A DNA stretch of 64,000 nt from Nymphaea colorata (Eukaryota > Streptophyta > Magnoliopsida > Nymphaeales > Nymphaeaceae), in assembly GCF_008831285.2 (NCBI RefSeq), contig NC_045143.1, positions 15,213,151 through 15,277,150 of the forward strand, given 5' to 3'. Below the pieces are notes generated by a model. It saw only the letters and a list, made by a program, of their open reading frames with translations, was not told where the DNA came from and ran no database searches. The translations under genes were made by a program, and so were the position numbers. This document shows, piece by piece, positions 36,220 to 48,263 of the stretch. Each line of letters begins with the position of its first letter. Position 1 is the first letter of the stretch.

Positions 36220-36480
36220 GAAATGATCAAGAAGTATCTCATAAACATGCCAAACTGGAAACCCCTCGTATCGAGGAGACCATTGCTACTTTGCATTACA
36301 GTAAACGAATCAGTGTGTCGGGGTTTATTGGCACAGTACGAAGAAGGAGGTGGCTTTGAGTATGCAACATATTACATCAGCAAAACTTTCAGTATGAAAA
36401 AAGTACTCTTCCATAAAGAAAACTTGTTTATTACTGGTTTGGATGTATTAGAAGTTGAGACATTATTTGTTAATTAGTGA
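36220..36480 (+). pseudogene. Gypsy RNase H (first), decayed
   Basis: The frame 36,223-36,477 contains 'RRPLLLCITVNES...LLAQYEEGG...ATYYISKTFS...FHKENLF'. This matches the RT-connected RNase H of Gypsy elements ('GRPLLLYLSV...YYLSKKF'). The expected start of the block lies just after a frame break near 36,180. Confidence 0.75.
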
Positions 36481-36708
36481 GACCAAGATACTCTCTAAGC
36501 TAAATCCTCTTAAGTATATCATATAACAAAATTGGTGCATTGGGAAATGAATAATAATGTTAATGCAATTTGATCTGGAATATATATCACAAAAGTTAAT
36601 GAAAGACAAATGATACCAAATCACTTGGCAGATTTTTTTAATATAAAGAAATCAAAGCAGATGATAAATTTTCTGATGAGCACATTTTAAGAATGGAAGT
36701 GCAACCGG

Positions 36709-37200
36709 TGGACAATATTCTTTGATGGATTTAGGAACGTGATAAGGGCAGGTATAAACATTTTGCTTATCATTGTTGAAGGTGAAATGACTCCATACAC
36801 TTTGAAGCCTGACTTTCCATGTACTCATAATATGGTTGAATATAAGATTCTCATACAATGGCTTCGTCCTCTGTTAAATTTTCAAGTAAAGAAAGTACAT
36901 GCCTTCAACCATTTTTAGTTTATCATAAACCAAGTAAATGGAGAATGACAAGTCAAAGACGAGAAATTCATGCCATATCAAGAAATTGTTGCTTCCTTAA
37001 TCTGTTAGTTTAAAGAAGTGCAACTGGCTCATGTGGAAAAGGATAACAACCTCATTGCAGACGGCCTTGTAAGTCTAGGATCCACCATCTCATTGAGAGC
37101 CAATGAAACAATCCATTCTTTGGAGATTGGAAAGTTAAAACATCTTGCTTTTGAAGCAATGAAGCAAATTCATCACATCCATGAACAGAAGATACCTTGA
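36709..37200 (+). pseudogene. Second (archaeal-type) RNase H of Tat element
   Basis: 'WTIFFDGFRN' followed by 'AGINILLIIVEGEMTPYTL', 'CTHNMVEYKILI', 'FIINQVNGE' and 'EKDNNLIADGLVSLGS' form the additional RNase H domain that separates Tat-lineage Gypsy elements from others. The first Asp and the Glu of the active site are visible, but the 'DSQL' aspartate position reads within 'AFNHF' and is lost. Stops occur at about 36,917, 36,947 and 37,007. Confidence 0.8.
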
Positions 37201-37303
37201 TATTACAATATCAAGAGCTATATTGACAATAGAGAACTTTCAAATGGAATGCCTAAGATAGAGCAAAAAACAATTCATCGCATGTCAGTAAGGTACTTTA
37301 TTC

Positions 37304-38325
37304 TTGGAAGAGTACTATATAGACATGGTTTCATCACTAAATATTCTTGATGTCTTGATGAGTATGAAGCCAATGAAAATCATCAAGGAGGCCCATCAGG
37401 AAGAATGTGAAGGTCATGTTGGTTACCAAACCCTCACAAAAAAAAAAGTTAGTGCAGGATATTATTGGCTTACTATATCAAAAGATTGTTACCAATTCAT
37501 CAAAAGATGTAAGAAATGTTAGTTGCGTCCCCTATAATTCATGCACTAAACTTTCACTTGCATTCGGTAATATCTCATTGGTCCTTTTCAATGTGGGCAT
37601 TTCATATAGTTAGACCAACATCTTCTATAACTTATAACAACCACAAATAATTCGTTGCAACTGACTGTTTTACCAAATGAGTAGAAGTTGTTACACTCAA
37701 GACAATAGAAATGCGTCATGTAGTGTCTCTCATTCATAAGAATTTTAAGTGTAGATTCGGAGTCCCACACTATATCAGGACAAGCAAAAGCCACCAATAA
37801 GATCTTGATCGACATCTTGGTGCAAATAGCAGAAACTTGATGAGATTGACACGAAAAGATGCACAATGTCTTGTGGGCATATCGCATCATTATGAGGGCC
37901 CCAACAAATCCCACCCTAGTAGGGCTAGTCTATAGAATGAAAGTAGTTATACAACTTCACATATTAAAGCCCGCCTTGAAATCTACTTCTCTTATAGAGC
38001 TTCCTTTAAATTAGAGATTGATGCAGCTCGATCTACTAGATGAGAAGAGGCTAAAAACAACTGAACATGCTAAAACATATCATCAAAAGGTGGCTAGACC
38101 GTTCACCAAGTCAGTTATAGAAAGACATTTCAAAGTGAATGACCATGTCCTATGATCTATGGTGTATCTTAGAGGACGACCTCGTGACAAGTGGACACCA
38201 AATTAGGAAGGCCCTTACATTGTTAAGGAAGTCTTACCTAATAACTCATACAGTTTGATTGATGCTGATGGGGTGGAACTTACCGATCCTATTAATGCTC
38301 TTCACCTCAAGAAATTCCATGATTA
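37304..38325 (+). pseudogene. Gypsy integrase, heavily decayed
   Basis: The N-terminal HHCC zinc region is clear ('EAHQEECEGHVGYQT...GYYW...CKKC', 37,398-37,522). The catalytic core from 37,530 to 37,990 is riddled with stops and shifts. The C-terminal part returns at about 38,030-38,325 with 'AKTYHQKVARPF', 'RPRDKWTPN' and 'GPYIVKEVLPNNSYSL...INALHLKKF', the usual end of a Tat pol. DDE residues cannot be traced. Confidence 0.75.
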
Positions 38326-38752
38326 GTCCTCTTGTATTAAGTTTTCAATCAATGACAAATACTTTTGTCCTCTGTGATTTGTCACTTATCCTTTTGGATC
38401 TTCCTAAGTTCTAAGAAAATAAGTTACACAGGCTTTTTTTTTTTAAATACTTTTTGATAATACCATTAAAAACCCAAGAGCAACCCATGTAGATAAGGGT
38501 TATACATGCAATGCAAGCTAAAGTAACCCACTCAAGTAAGGAGTTAAACCTGAACTCAATCTTGACAAACCCATGCAAGTAGGAGGTTAAACCTGCAACA
38601 AGCTCAAAATAATCCATTCATGCGTGGAGTTAAGCCCGAGACACAATTCCTAACATGTTTCTAATTTCAAATTTGTGCAAGATCAAAATTTAAGGTGTTT
38701 ATCTTTGCCACTAAGCACGACATATACCGGCTTAATAACAAAGAGGAGCATC

Positions 38753-40687
38753 TGTTATCACCCCAAAATGTTCGAAAAGACTGCATTTGACAAATTTTGA
38801 CAAATTTCAGTAATTTTAGTCGATTTTTCCTTCAATTGATAATTGATCGCACATGTAAAATATTTGGATCTAATTTCAGACCTTGAGCCCAGGCTCACCC
38901 CAAAATGAATTCCTAGATTCATATTCAAATCCAAATTTAAGGTTTAGATAAAAAATTCAACCTTAGATCCATATCTAGATCCAAATCCAAGCCCTAGATC
39001 TAAAAATTACGTCCCATTCCGAAATACAAAGTCAAAGTCTAAATTGAACCCAAAAAGCAAAATGAAGTTCAAGTTAGGAAGATAGATCTGGAAAACCATT
39101 CTTAGGTCCAAATTATATCCAAAATCAAAATTTGGACTCAAATCAAAATTTCAATTCAAAATCCGAAATCAAGGCCAAAATGTCAAATTTTGGCGCTATT
39201 CAGCACAAACACGTGCACGCAAGTTTCACCTTTGCTTTTCAACTCAATCTCGCATAAAAAATTTTAAAATGTGTTTTCAAACCAAAACTTCCATCTAACT
39301 CATGATTCAAAACTTTGGTGTTGATCGGAATACTTCCGTGACCAAGCAAATCTGATCTGGATCTAAAACAAGCTTAGAGCCACACACAATGAAGCCAGAC
39401 ACATTTTTATCAAAAAGAACATTTCGCCCTTTGAAAATATACCTTTTAAGATGTAACTTTTAAATTTTTTATGTGGGACCCATATTGGGAGGTCAGGGAG
39501 GCAAAAACCATGTTTAATGGCCCAAAAATGGGCCATTAAAAGGGTGTTCGCTCCCTTTCGCATGCCATGGTGTGCTGCCAGGCACCCTGGCCAAGCAGTG
39601 CATGGCCTTGCCGCGTGCCTTGGCTAGGAACTGCCATGCCAAGCATGCCTTGTGCCAACCGAGTTAGGGCCTGCCTCACCAGCTGACCCTCTTTTGGGCA
39701 AAGCCACCTCTTGGGGTGGTTTTGGCCCTCTTGGGTGGGCATTAGCCATGCCAACACCCTTCAAAGGGGATTTGCAGGGCTAAGTGACAATCCCCTTTGG
39801 TCAAGAGCTATGAAATTAAAATTTTTGAAAAGGATTCAAAAAAAAGTGTGAAATTCGCATGAAAACATTGTGAAATTAAAAAAAATTCAAAATTTGGGTT
39901 TTGGATCCAAACTCTTCATTAATACCCCCCAAATCTTCACTCTTGGGTATAAGTTAACCCCTTGGGAACTTCTAGAGCTCTCCTACTTAAAGTTTAGGAG
40001 TTCCACCCTTGCTCTTTGTCAATTTCTTTACTCTTCTCTCTCTCTCTCTCTCTTCTTGCCTCTTCGTCTTCAACCTTGGGTGTTAGTCTCTTCTTTGACT
40101 TTCATTGTTCATAGGAGTATGAGGAAAGTCCTTGGAGACCATCATCAACACCTTGGAGTCTTACTTGAAAGGCTTTTTGATCATCCGAAGAAGAAGATTT
40201 GCTTTCTTCCACCGTTCCATTTATAGGTAAGCAACCATCTTCCTGTTCATTTTTCTCTTTATCATCTTTCCATGGCCAAGCAAGAGAACTAAAGTTTTTT
40301 CTTCAGGGTCAAGAGCTACTCTTGATGAGTGCATCGGGAGAAAAATTTCATTTTTTCATGTAGACCAAAAATATATTTATGTCTTTCCGTTGCTCATTGA
40401 ATGTGGACATTGTTTACGTTTACGATAATATTCATGCATAGTTGCTTGATTTTTTATTAAAATGTGAATGATTTGTAAGAATGAGAGCTTGATATGAGAT
40501 TTCTTTTTTATCATATTAATTTTTGAGGTTAAAACTTGTTTAACCCAAGAATGCCCTGTGCATATATACCTCTTAAAGTGCATTCACATGATATTTCTAT
40601 GCTTAGTATTGATTACTTCTTAATCACCTAAGTTATGATCCCAAGAAGAGCTCCCTTATGCTATTAACTTTCCATTTCATGTATATT
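38753..40687 (+). repeat. 3' LTR of Gypsy element, first part
   Basis: Begins TGTTATCACCCC just after a purine-rich tract (AAAGAGGAGCA, 38,740-38,750) that serves as polypurine tract. Aligns with both parts of the 5' LTR without the Harbinger-like insertion, which confirms that insertion as secondary. Interrupted at 40,687 by the CACTA-like element. Confidence 0.75.
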
Positions 40688-43600
40688 TACTACAACAATT
40701 AGGCTCACCTGCTACGACTGTTGCTTAGGGCGTCATTTGTCGCAGATGATTAACTAATCGTGCCTCTTTCCATTTATAAGCCATATTCCCGCCATTTATT
40801 TGGTCCAATTAGTTGGAACACACGAGCGAGCGTTTAATCATCAAAATCTCTCCCTCCCTCTGTGTTGCAGGAGGTCCTTGAATGAACTACAACAAAGGTT
40901 CTCTTTCTCTCTGTTCGATTTGTCCATCAGCCTCTTTGTCGATCTATCGAACATTTTTCATCCACCTCTCCGCTTCTCTCCCTCATCTGTTTTCTCTTCC
41001 TTGGTTCGTAGAATGCCGAAGACAAAACCCAAATTTTGTGCACAACTCATCCACCATGACAACATTGTAAAAAATTAGGGTTTCATTCGTAAATGTTTTC
41101 ATGTCTGGGGCCTGTTCCCATCTATTGTAGTGTCGTGTGGTAGCCAGACCCATCCGATCAAGCCCTGCATTGGAGATTGTGAATGAAGGTAAGGGTGTGT
41201 TCGCGCTGCCTGGCGGTACTGACCAGAAACATCATCGGCAAGAAGCACTTCAACCAAGGGGACAAGCAACTGCCCTACCCTCTCAGGTATACCACAGTAT
41301 ATGCTCCCTCTGATCTCTCTCCCCCTCTCCCTCTCTTTATAGACATAACCTGCTAGAACGATGATGATAATTTCCTTCGCATGATTTACTCCACTAACTG
41401 GTATTTTGTATTCTTATTTTTCAGATGACAAAAGAACAACCTTTAAATTTGTGAAATTTAAAACTGGATTTTATAAAAAATTAATTGGAAAAAAGAGAAT
41501 GAGAAGAAGATTTTAGGAAAGTTCAAAAGATGAATTGCAAAATTAACACAATTTAGTATGCCTAGAAATGTTGATCTTTTAATTGTGTAAATCATGAATG
41601 ATTAGACCCGAAGGAGTTGTTCACAACAGAATGGGCCTTCGCTACCCTGTGAGCAGCCAATGCTTCTTGTTCTACGGGCATTAGTCCATGTGCAAGCTCT
41701 GGTGAATCACCAGGGGTGAAGGAAGACCATCTGATGGGTTTCACCACGAGAGGGTCTGTTGGTGCAAATTTTAATTTTTTATAGCAGCATTAATTGCTAA
41801 TAAAATTTCTAATAACTCTTAGTGCAGTTATTAATTTTTTGTTTTCCATTTCTTTCAATGTGCTCTTTTCTTTTTCTGTTTCTGTTCATCTTTGTCCTAA
41901 AAATCACATTTGGTGAGTGGCTAAAGGTTTGAATTTTACTTGAACTGCGACAGGAGGGATCTTCTGCCCATGGCGAATTTAACTCCAAGAGCCTACATCT
42001 ATTAATCTGCAAGAAGCTATCTTATCCATTCATGGAAAGGTACTTTAACTCATTGTGGACAAGTTTACATGCCCCACTATAAGCATGAATGAATATAGAA
42101 ATTGAATGTGGCTGACCTATTGTTGCTTGTTTGGTCAGTTTTTGAAAGACATGTTTAAATTCTTACGGTTATTAAGTTGGAATTTTCTTGTAAGAAAGCC
42201 TAGATGAACCTTTGATTTTGTTTTCCATATGGTTGTAATGATCCCTAACTCAAAACGGGGTTCAAATATGATCTCCTTAAAAAGGATGGTGTTTTAGTTT
42301 GATGTCTTCATAAGAACACTTGCCAAAAAACTATGGGTTTGAGGCTCTAGGAATGTTATATCAAAACTAGGCTTTGAAAATAACGATTGTTCATATGTCT
42401 CTTCGCTGGTTTTAGGTATGTACAATTTCCACAATTTTATGTTTGTATTTTCTTTATTTCCTAGAAGAAGCGGAGTGCGTCAATGCAAATTTAACCTCAG
42501 TTGATATTATCAATTTTAGTCTTGCATTTCACAATGGAGAAAATGTCTAATCTGGCCAATTGTCGACCATGATGTCTTGAATTTGTGTCTCCATCGGAAT
42601 TCATTCCTTATGCATTTTACTTATCTTCTCTGCTAGTTTACGCATTTCATTAGTTTCATTTTTTAATCAAAATTTATTTTTATAACGTTCAAATCTCTTG
42701 AACCCTTTAGTAGTTGTTGGATTTTGAGCCTCCTCTTGGCTTTTGATCATTCAATCAACCCTTTTTTTTTTCATCTAGCATTTTTTGGTATAGTCCTTAT
42801 GGTATCATCTTAGGCAAAATCAGTTTTTAATGGAAGAAGTAACCAGAAATACTGGGCTTGAAAGACTTGTAAGCTTTTTTTTGGAATTTGGTGAGACATC
42901 ATGGAATGGATCTTTCAAGACTTGTAAATCATTCATTCACTCTTTTTTTTTTTTTTTTTTTGGAATTTAGGGAGAACATGGACTAGATCTTTCACCAGTC
43001 CTTGTTTCTTACAATTTTTTTATTAGAATTTTTTGAAAACCAAAATGAAAATTTTAAATTTTGAGTATTTTCATTTGGTCGAGTTTAGTAAAGAGCCTCT
43101 TGTGATGAATATTGTAAAGTCTTTTTTTTTTGGTCTTCGAACTCTTGCCTTCACAATCATGAGTCTCTAATTTTGCCAAATTTCCTTTTGCTGGTCTCAT
43201 GACCGACATGAGAATTCTAATCTTTGGATGCACCTTTTACTGGGATTCAATAAAATTGAGTTGGGACGTCTTTTCAAGCCCACAGCCAAGTTCCAAAAAG
43301 ATTTGTGAACTATAGCTTTAGGGTTTTCTTCCATAGAGCAGATCCAAAAGAACCAGTTCCAATCTTTCATAAAACAGTTAACATAAGAAAAGCTTCTTTG
43401 GGTGTCCTTCTACTCTAGTTTTCTTCCCTTTGACTAGCTGACTAGTTCCATTCGTTGTGCCATCCCATGCTTGAGCAGCTGTCTAGTTTTTCATTGGCTT
43501 ACACCATTGCCATGCTTGAGCAGCTGTCTTGCTTCCTTTTGCATATCAGTGATGCAACGTGCTGTTCTGCAGGTCCTTTTCTTCACAAATTCTGGAGCAG

Positions 43601-44666
43601 GGGCCAATGAACTTGCTATGATGATCACATGCCTGTATATTTCTTTAGCCAATCGATACATCACTCTCCTCCTATTATCTGGTCAAATGTGTAAAGCTTC
43701 ATCACCTAGAAGTCCTCCTGTCCTAGGGTGGACCAATCATTGACTTGTGATTCCAGGATATGTTGAACAAAATTCGTCAGGATTCCCTAAATCAATGGTA
43801 CACCAACATAAATAGAATTGCTGTGAGCATCAAATAGATTTATCTCTTAGTCATTTTTATGTGTCCTACATGTCTATGCAAGTCTCTTCTGCTTGTTAAT
43901 TGTTACATATATATGCATATAAGGCTCATAAGTAGGATATGTATGCTTCAGTTTAGTGGGTTTCCTTGTGGAGTGAATAAATTTTTGGTTTAATGATAGA
44001 CTGATCAAGTTTTTTCAAGGAAAAAGTTGCTGGATGGGAACCTCCACGAGCGATTTAGGAAATGTTACCATGTAAGTTGCATAATCATTCTCTTTGATGG
44101 CAACTTATTCTTATTTTTCTTGATGCACACATGCTGCTTCATATTGTCAATGGTTTACTTGATTCGAACTGCTTTGACTTGTGAGATTGTCATGAAGTGA
44201 CATTTTCTTTAAACTGATCATTGTCTAGTTTTTGCTTGTGGGATGCAGTTATTTCGTTATTGCAATTTAGATATTAACCTATGTAAACTCTTATGTAACT
44301 TCTTGTATGTTTAAATGCAAAAAAAAGGTGTACCTACTGAATAAACAACATTTTTTAAAATGGAAGGGCCTAGCAGTGACAACAATCACTACTAAAGGTG
44401 ACGCTAGTAGTGACAACAATCACTACTAAAGATGACGCTTCCGCCGCTATAGACCATATTGGCAAATAACTTCCATCCTTGCCAATAATGGGGGAGGCAT
44501 TGCCAATAAGATTAATGGCAACAGCTGACACCCTAAGGAGTGGCCTTTCCCAACATCACAAAGGGCAAGGGCATCCTGGATTATCCCTTAGGGTCAGCAT
44601 CGACAACGGCTTTGTGGCCATTTTCCAGGGTAAGAGCCATTGCCAAAAGTAATGTTTGTTGTAGTG
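40688..44666. mobile_element. CACTA-like element with captured sequence (3.98 kb)
   Basis: It interrupts an LTR stretch that is continuous at 30,780-30,800. Ends: TACTACAACAATTAGG at the left and the complement CACTACAACAAACATTAC at the right, i.e. the CACTACAACAA-type terminus of plant CACTA elements with the first left base changed from C to T. Flanking trinucleotides are ATT and TTT, an imperfect target duplication. The right subterminal region has a tandem GTGACAACAATCACTACTAAA pair (about 44,375 and 44,410). Near 41,190-41,286 an exon-like stretch ends at a good splice donor (TCTCAG|GTATACC). No TNPD transposase was recognised. It carries an AGT2-like exon piece at 43,573. Confidence 0.65.
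43573..43655 (+). pseudogene. AGT2 (alanine-glyoxylate aminotransferase 2) exon fragment
   Basis: After a good 3' splice site (TGCTGTTCTGCAG) the plus-strand frame reads 'VLFFTNSGAGANELAMMITC' and continues 'LYISLAN'. This matches the conserved class-III aminotransferase block '[24 protein letters not shown]' of plant AGT2-like mitochondrial or peroxisomal enzymes, which precedes the PLP-lysine domain. The Thr-Glu of 'SGTEAN' has become Ala-Gly. Only this exon was recognised; similarity stops after about 27 residues. Lying inside the CACTA-like element, it is best read as a captured host gene fragment. Confidence 0.65.
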
Positions 44667-44880
44667 TTTTCTCTCATACCCAATGGTGCGAGAAATAAAT
44701 TTTATTATAGTAAAAAAAGCAAGTAAAAATGACTATTGTCTTTGTATACAAATATAAATGCATTCTGAATTTGTTCTTTTTTTAATTTCAGCCCAAGTTC
44801 CTCTCTCGCCAACATTAAAATTGAAGTAAAAAATCTTCAAAATTATCTCTCGATCTTAATATATATATATATATACAATT
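44667..44880 (+). repeat. 3' LTR of Gypsy element, second part
   Basis: TTTTCTCTCATACCCAAT, TAAATT..TTATAGTAAA and GACTATTGTCTTT-TATACA match 30,791-30,880 of the 5' LTR. The match continues to GAAGTAAAAAATC and an (AT)n run; beyond 44,880 correspondence is lost. Confidence 0.65.
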
Positions 44881-45335
44881 TTCTTTTAAGGTCACTTTCT
44901 CCATCTCCCTTTCTTTCTTTAACTTAAAATTTTCTTTTAAAGTTATATATATATATATATATATAAAATTTGCAGTAAATAAAAAATAGAAAATAAAAAA
45001 AAAACTGTTTGGCATTGACTTCACCAATCAATCAATGTTGTGCAAGAGAGAGGGATTGATAGAGAGATTGACAAAAATCTACAAAAATGGATAAGGAAAA
45101 GAATGTGAGACCAAGAAAGAGAGAGGCAATGGGTGAACACGAGGGAAGTGCAGAGAAAGGGGCCTAAAGATGGAGGTCATAGATTCAATGACTGAGGGAT
45201 GCTTGATGGTGGTCAGATTTGTTCTTATAAGTTTTAGGGGGAGGGAGGCACATAGGAAAACTTGAAATGTAGGAACTGTTTGCCAAACTAGTGCTAGGAG
45301 CCGATTTCTAAATCAAGGTATTGTTGTAGTGACAA
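44881..45335. other. Unassigned sequence between elements
   Basis: AT runs, then purine-rich sequence. Probably decayed LTR or flank. No gene was recognised. Confidence 0.3.
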
Positions 45336-45456
45336 TAATAGGTCGTTTGATGGCCACAGGACACGCAGAACAGGACACGCCTGTCCTGTTTAGCAAATTT
45401 TTTCATCAAACGTTGGACACCGGACAGGCTGGACAGGACGGACGACTGAAGGAGGG

Positions 45457-45504
45457 TATAAATGATTTTTTTGTCCCTGTCCGTTCCGAGCTAACCCTCG
45501 GAAC
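45457..45504 (+). promoter_or_regulatory. TATA box and start-site hairpin in Harbinger copy B
   Basis: TATAAAT at 45,457 and the perfect inverted repeat GTTCCGAG-CTAACC-CTCGGAAC at 45,483-45,504 are spaced as in copy A. This suggests both copies keep an active-type promoter reading inward. Confidence 0.5.
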
Positions 45505-48109
45505 AGACAGGACAGAACTCATCTCCCGCCCCCCGACGACCCCGACCCCAACCCCAATCCCGAGCCCTCGACGCATCTCCTTCTCCTCCACCTCCGCCCC
45601 CATCTCCCCTGCCTTTCTCCTCTTCTCCGCCCTCGACTGACTTTCTCCTCCATCTGTGCCATCGTCTATGCCCCCGAGCTGTCTGATTCTTGTTTCTCTC
45701 CTTCTGCTCTGTCGCCCGAGCTGCCCTAACCCTCGCCCTGTAGCCCCTTCTTGTCTTCCTTGCCCCTCACGCTTCTTCACCCTCCTTCAACCTCTCGCCT
45801 CCTTCAAACGTGCAGTGGATTGAAGTTGCCCCTCGCCCTACCAATCAAACAATCTGCCCATTCCACAGGTATGTCCCTGTCTTATGGCTGCTTCTCCATT
45901 CTAGGCATTTGTGAACCAAAGGTCTATGTTGTATTAATGTTTTGATATCTCAGATTCTCAAGCAATCTTGCCTTTTTCCCATTGTCGTTTTTCCTTTGCA
46001 GGCAGACCAACCGTAGCTTCCGTTGCAGCCCAGCAGCTCCTCAGCTTCCTCTTCTCCTCTCCTTAGCAGGAACGACAACTCTCTGCGACAGTGACTCATC
46101 CGACTCATTTCCGGCATTCCTGAAGAGCATCTCTGGAGAAGGGTATATCCCCAACAATTACTTCGTTATGGTTCTCATCTTTTGTTTCCCCTTTTCCTCT
46201 GTTCTCCTGACAGATTATTGGGCAAGAACTTAATAGTTTAATCTTGGATTATGTTGCCAATCTGAAATAGTAATTTCTACGCAGTCGATGGATAGTTTTA
46301 CTGATTTGGTTCCTTTGGGATTTTATTAAGGTTATTAAAAACAATAAGGGTGTGCTAATTACTTCACCTTTGTTCTTCACTTTGTTAAATTTGCACAGAA
46401 ATGTGCTGTGCGGCTTGATAATGGATATTGTAGATGGAAATTCATGGTTAAACTGAAAATTGTTTTCCTACATAGGTATTTCGGTAGACCTATAGTGGGC
46501 TCCATGTGGAGAACTTTTGTTATTGCAGGTTGCGACGAGTTTCTTTTCAATCTTTCAATGTTGTGTGTAATGAAGTTCTGAGTACTTTTCGATGATTGAC
46601 CGCCTACTGTTTATGACCGTTGCTTTTAGGATGTTGTCTTCCATGTAAGATGAGCTGATTCGGACATGAGGACCCTGGTTTTTGCCATTAATTAGTGAGA
46701 GGTTTAATCTTCAGTTGTAAAATCATTTTGACATTTTTATGTTTTATGTTAAAAGGTATCAGATGAAGTTTAAGTTTTTCTCATTAAGAAAACGGATGAG
46801 GATGGATCATGAGGGCATATGAACAACTTTCATTAGTTAAGTGTGATAGTGGAATATAAAGACAAAGAAATGTATAGCAGTTAGAAAATTATGTATGCAA
46901 TCCAATGTCGTAAGTTGGGCCTTATGTCATACGTCAAAAGGGTCTACCAGGAATGGCATCTTTTTTTTCACTATTTTGTTTCTATTATTCACCTGCTCGC
47001 ACTACAACTCAGCAAGGTTCAGGAAAAGTTGGAAGGTAGAAAATCAACTTCTTGTCAATGCAAAAGTAAGTTATGGTGGTCCTTTTTTTCCAACAGCTGC
47101 ATGTTCACATGTTTTTCAAAATCCTGTTGTCTTCCCGATGGTTACTGTCATAGAGAATACAGTGTTAATGACTTCTGCTACAAAGCCTGCCAGGGATATA
47201 AATTACCAAAAAATGGCTATGTAGTGTGTACAATGTAAAAAAACGTAAGGGGGAAAACAGCCTACAAAATCAAGACAGTGCATCCCAATTAAGCTTGCCT
47301 CATAAGCAGCTGCTCATACTTTCTTGGCTCAATGTAGCTCATCGGCCTCAAACTTGATAGACAGCTTCAGGCTCTTGGATGCATGACATGGCATGTGAGC
47401 CATACAAATGTCGAATGTGAGATTTCTATACATACCTTAACTAGCTAGGAAGAAAAAAGCACTATGCCATGGTCAATGTACACTTCTATGGTCAATGTCA
47501 TAGTGTGTGTGTGTGATCTGTAGAAACCAGACCATTAAATTAAAGAATGTTTGCTGATATGGTGAACTCATCGAAAATATGCATGTCTCTGTTGTTCTCT
47601 CTCTCTCTCTCTCTCTCAGCTTTGGTACACATGTTCAATGATGTCTCTTTGTATATGTTGTTGTTAGTGAAAATAATGGCCCTCTCCATTATTGTTCAGG
47701 CCAATTTTGTGAACTGATAGGCTGGTATCAATTTTGCATTTCAATAACATAAAAACAAACATTTCCCATGATTCCTGTATTCAATTTTTTTCTCTTACTT
47801 TCCATATTCAATCATTTACCCGCTACAGATCTTTGTCAGTGACTAGTTCTCTATCTTCTTCTTTTCTTTTCTACTGAACTTATTTCTACAGATCATCTCT
47901 CTCTCTTATACTAGATACATATATATATATATAGAAAGAGGATTGAAAGGTGTAACTTAGAAGGAAGAAGCATGTTGTCATCGTTATTAGAAATGAGTTC
48001 TTTAAACTGCATAGGTTCCTTCCTTTCGCCAGTCACCAATATATTTTGATAAAAAAAAATTCTCAGCTAACTCTAGTTATGTTTCGGTGCTCCTTTTTGT
48101 TTTGGTCAG

Positions 48110-48263
48110 GGGTGATACTGCATACTGTACTCTAGAGTGCAGGCAGCAGCAGATGAACATCGATGAGAAGAAGGAGAAGTGCTCGATGACATCCATGAAG
48201 AAGGAGACAGCCCCTGTTGGGTCTGAGCCCTCCGGGAAAGGAGAAACAGTTGCTGCAGCATGA
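48110..48263 (+). pseudogene. FLZ-domain (DUF581) protein, last exon, captured
   Basis: A 3' splice site (TTTTGGTCAG) opens a frame of 50 residues starting 'GDTAYCTLECRQQQMNIDE' and ending 'GETVAAA' at a TGA. This is the second half of the FCS-like zinc finger: the 'GDTxxCSxECR-xQ' block with its Cys-x3-Cys pair and the acidic 'DE-x-KEK' helix. FLZ genes typically have their single intron immediately before this Gly-Asp-Thr and often end in TVAAA. The family binds SnRK1 kinase. The first exon, with the other Cys pair, was not found upstream within the element or before it. The exon is therefore an orphan inside Harbinger-like copy B, most likely a captured host fragment. It could yield a chimeric transcript from the element promoter. 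Confidence 0.8.

Larger units (their letters stand above)
24779..44880 (+). mobile_element. Tat-type Ty3/Gypsy retrotransposon, nested and decayed
   Basis: Plus-strand element: 5' LTR 24,779-32,652 (split by Harbinger-like copy A), primer-binding site near 32,659, decayed gag-pol to about 38,325, and 3' LTR from 38,753 (split by a CACTA-like element). The two LTRs match over several blocks, including the start TGTTATCA, the GATCCAAATC-rich stretch, a TATA/leader region, and TTTACGATAATATTCATGCA. The pol order RT, RNase H, a second RNase H and integrase marks the Tat/Retand branch. The LTRs are strongly diverged, so the insertion is old. The end of the 3' LTR is not resolved past an AT run at 44,860-44,880. 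Confidence 0.8.
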
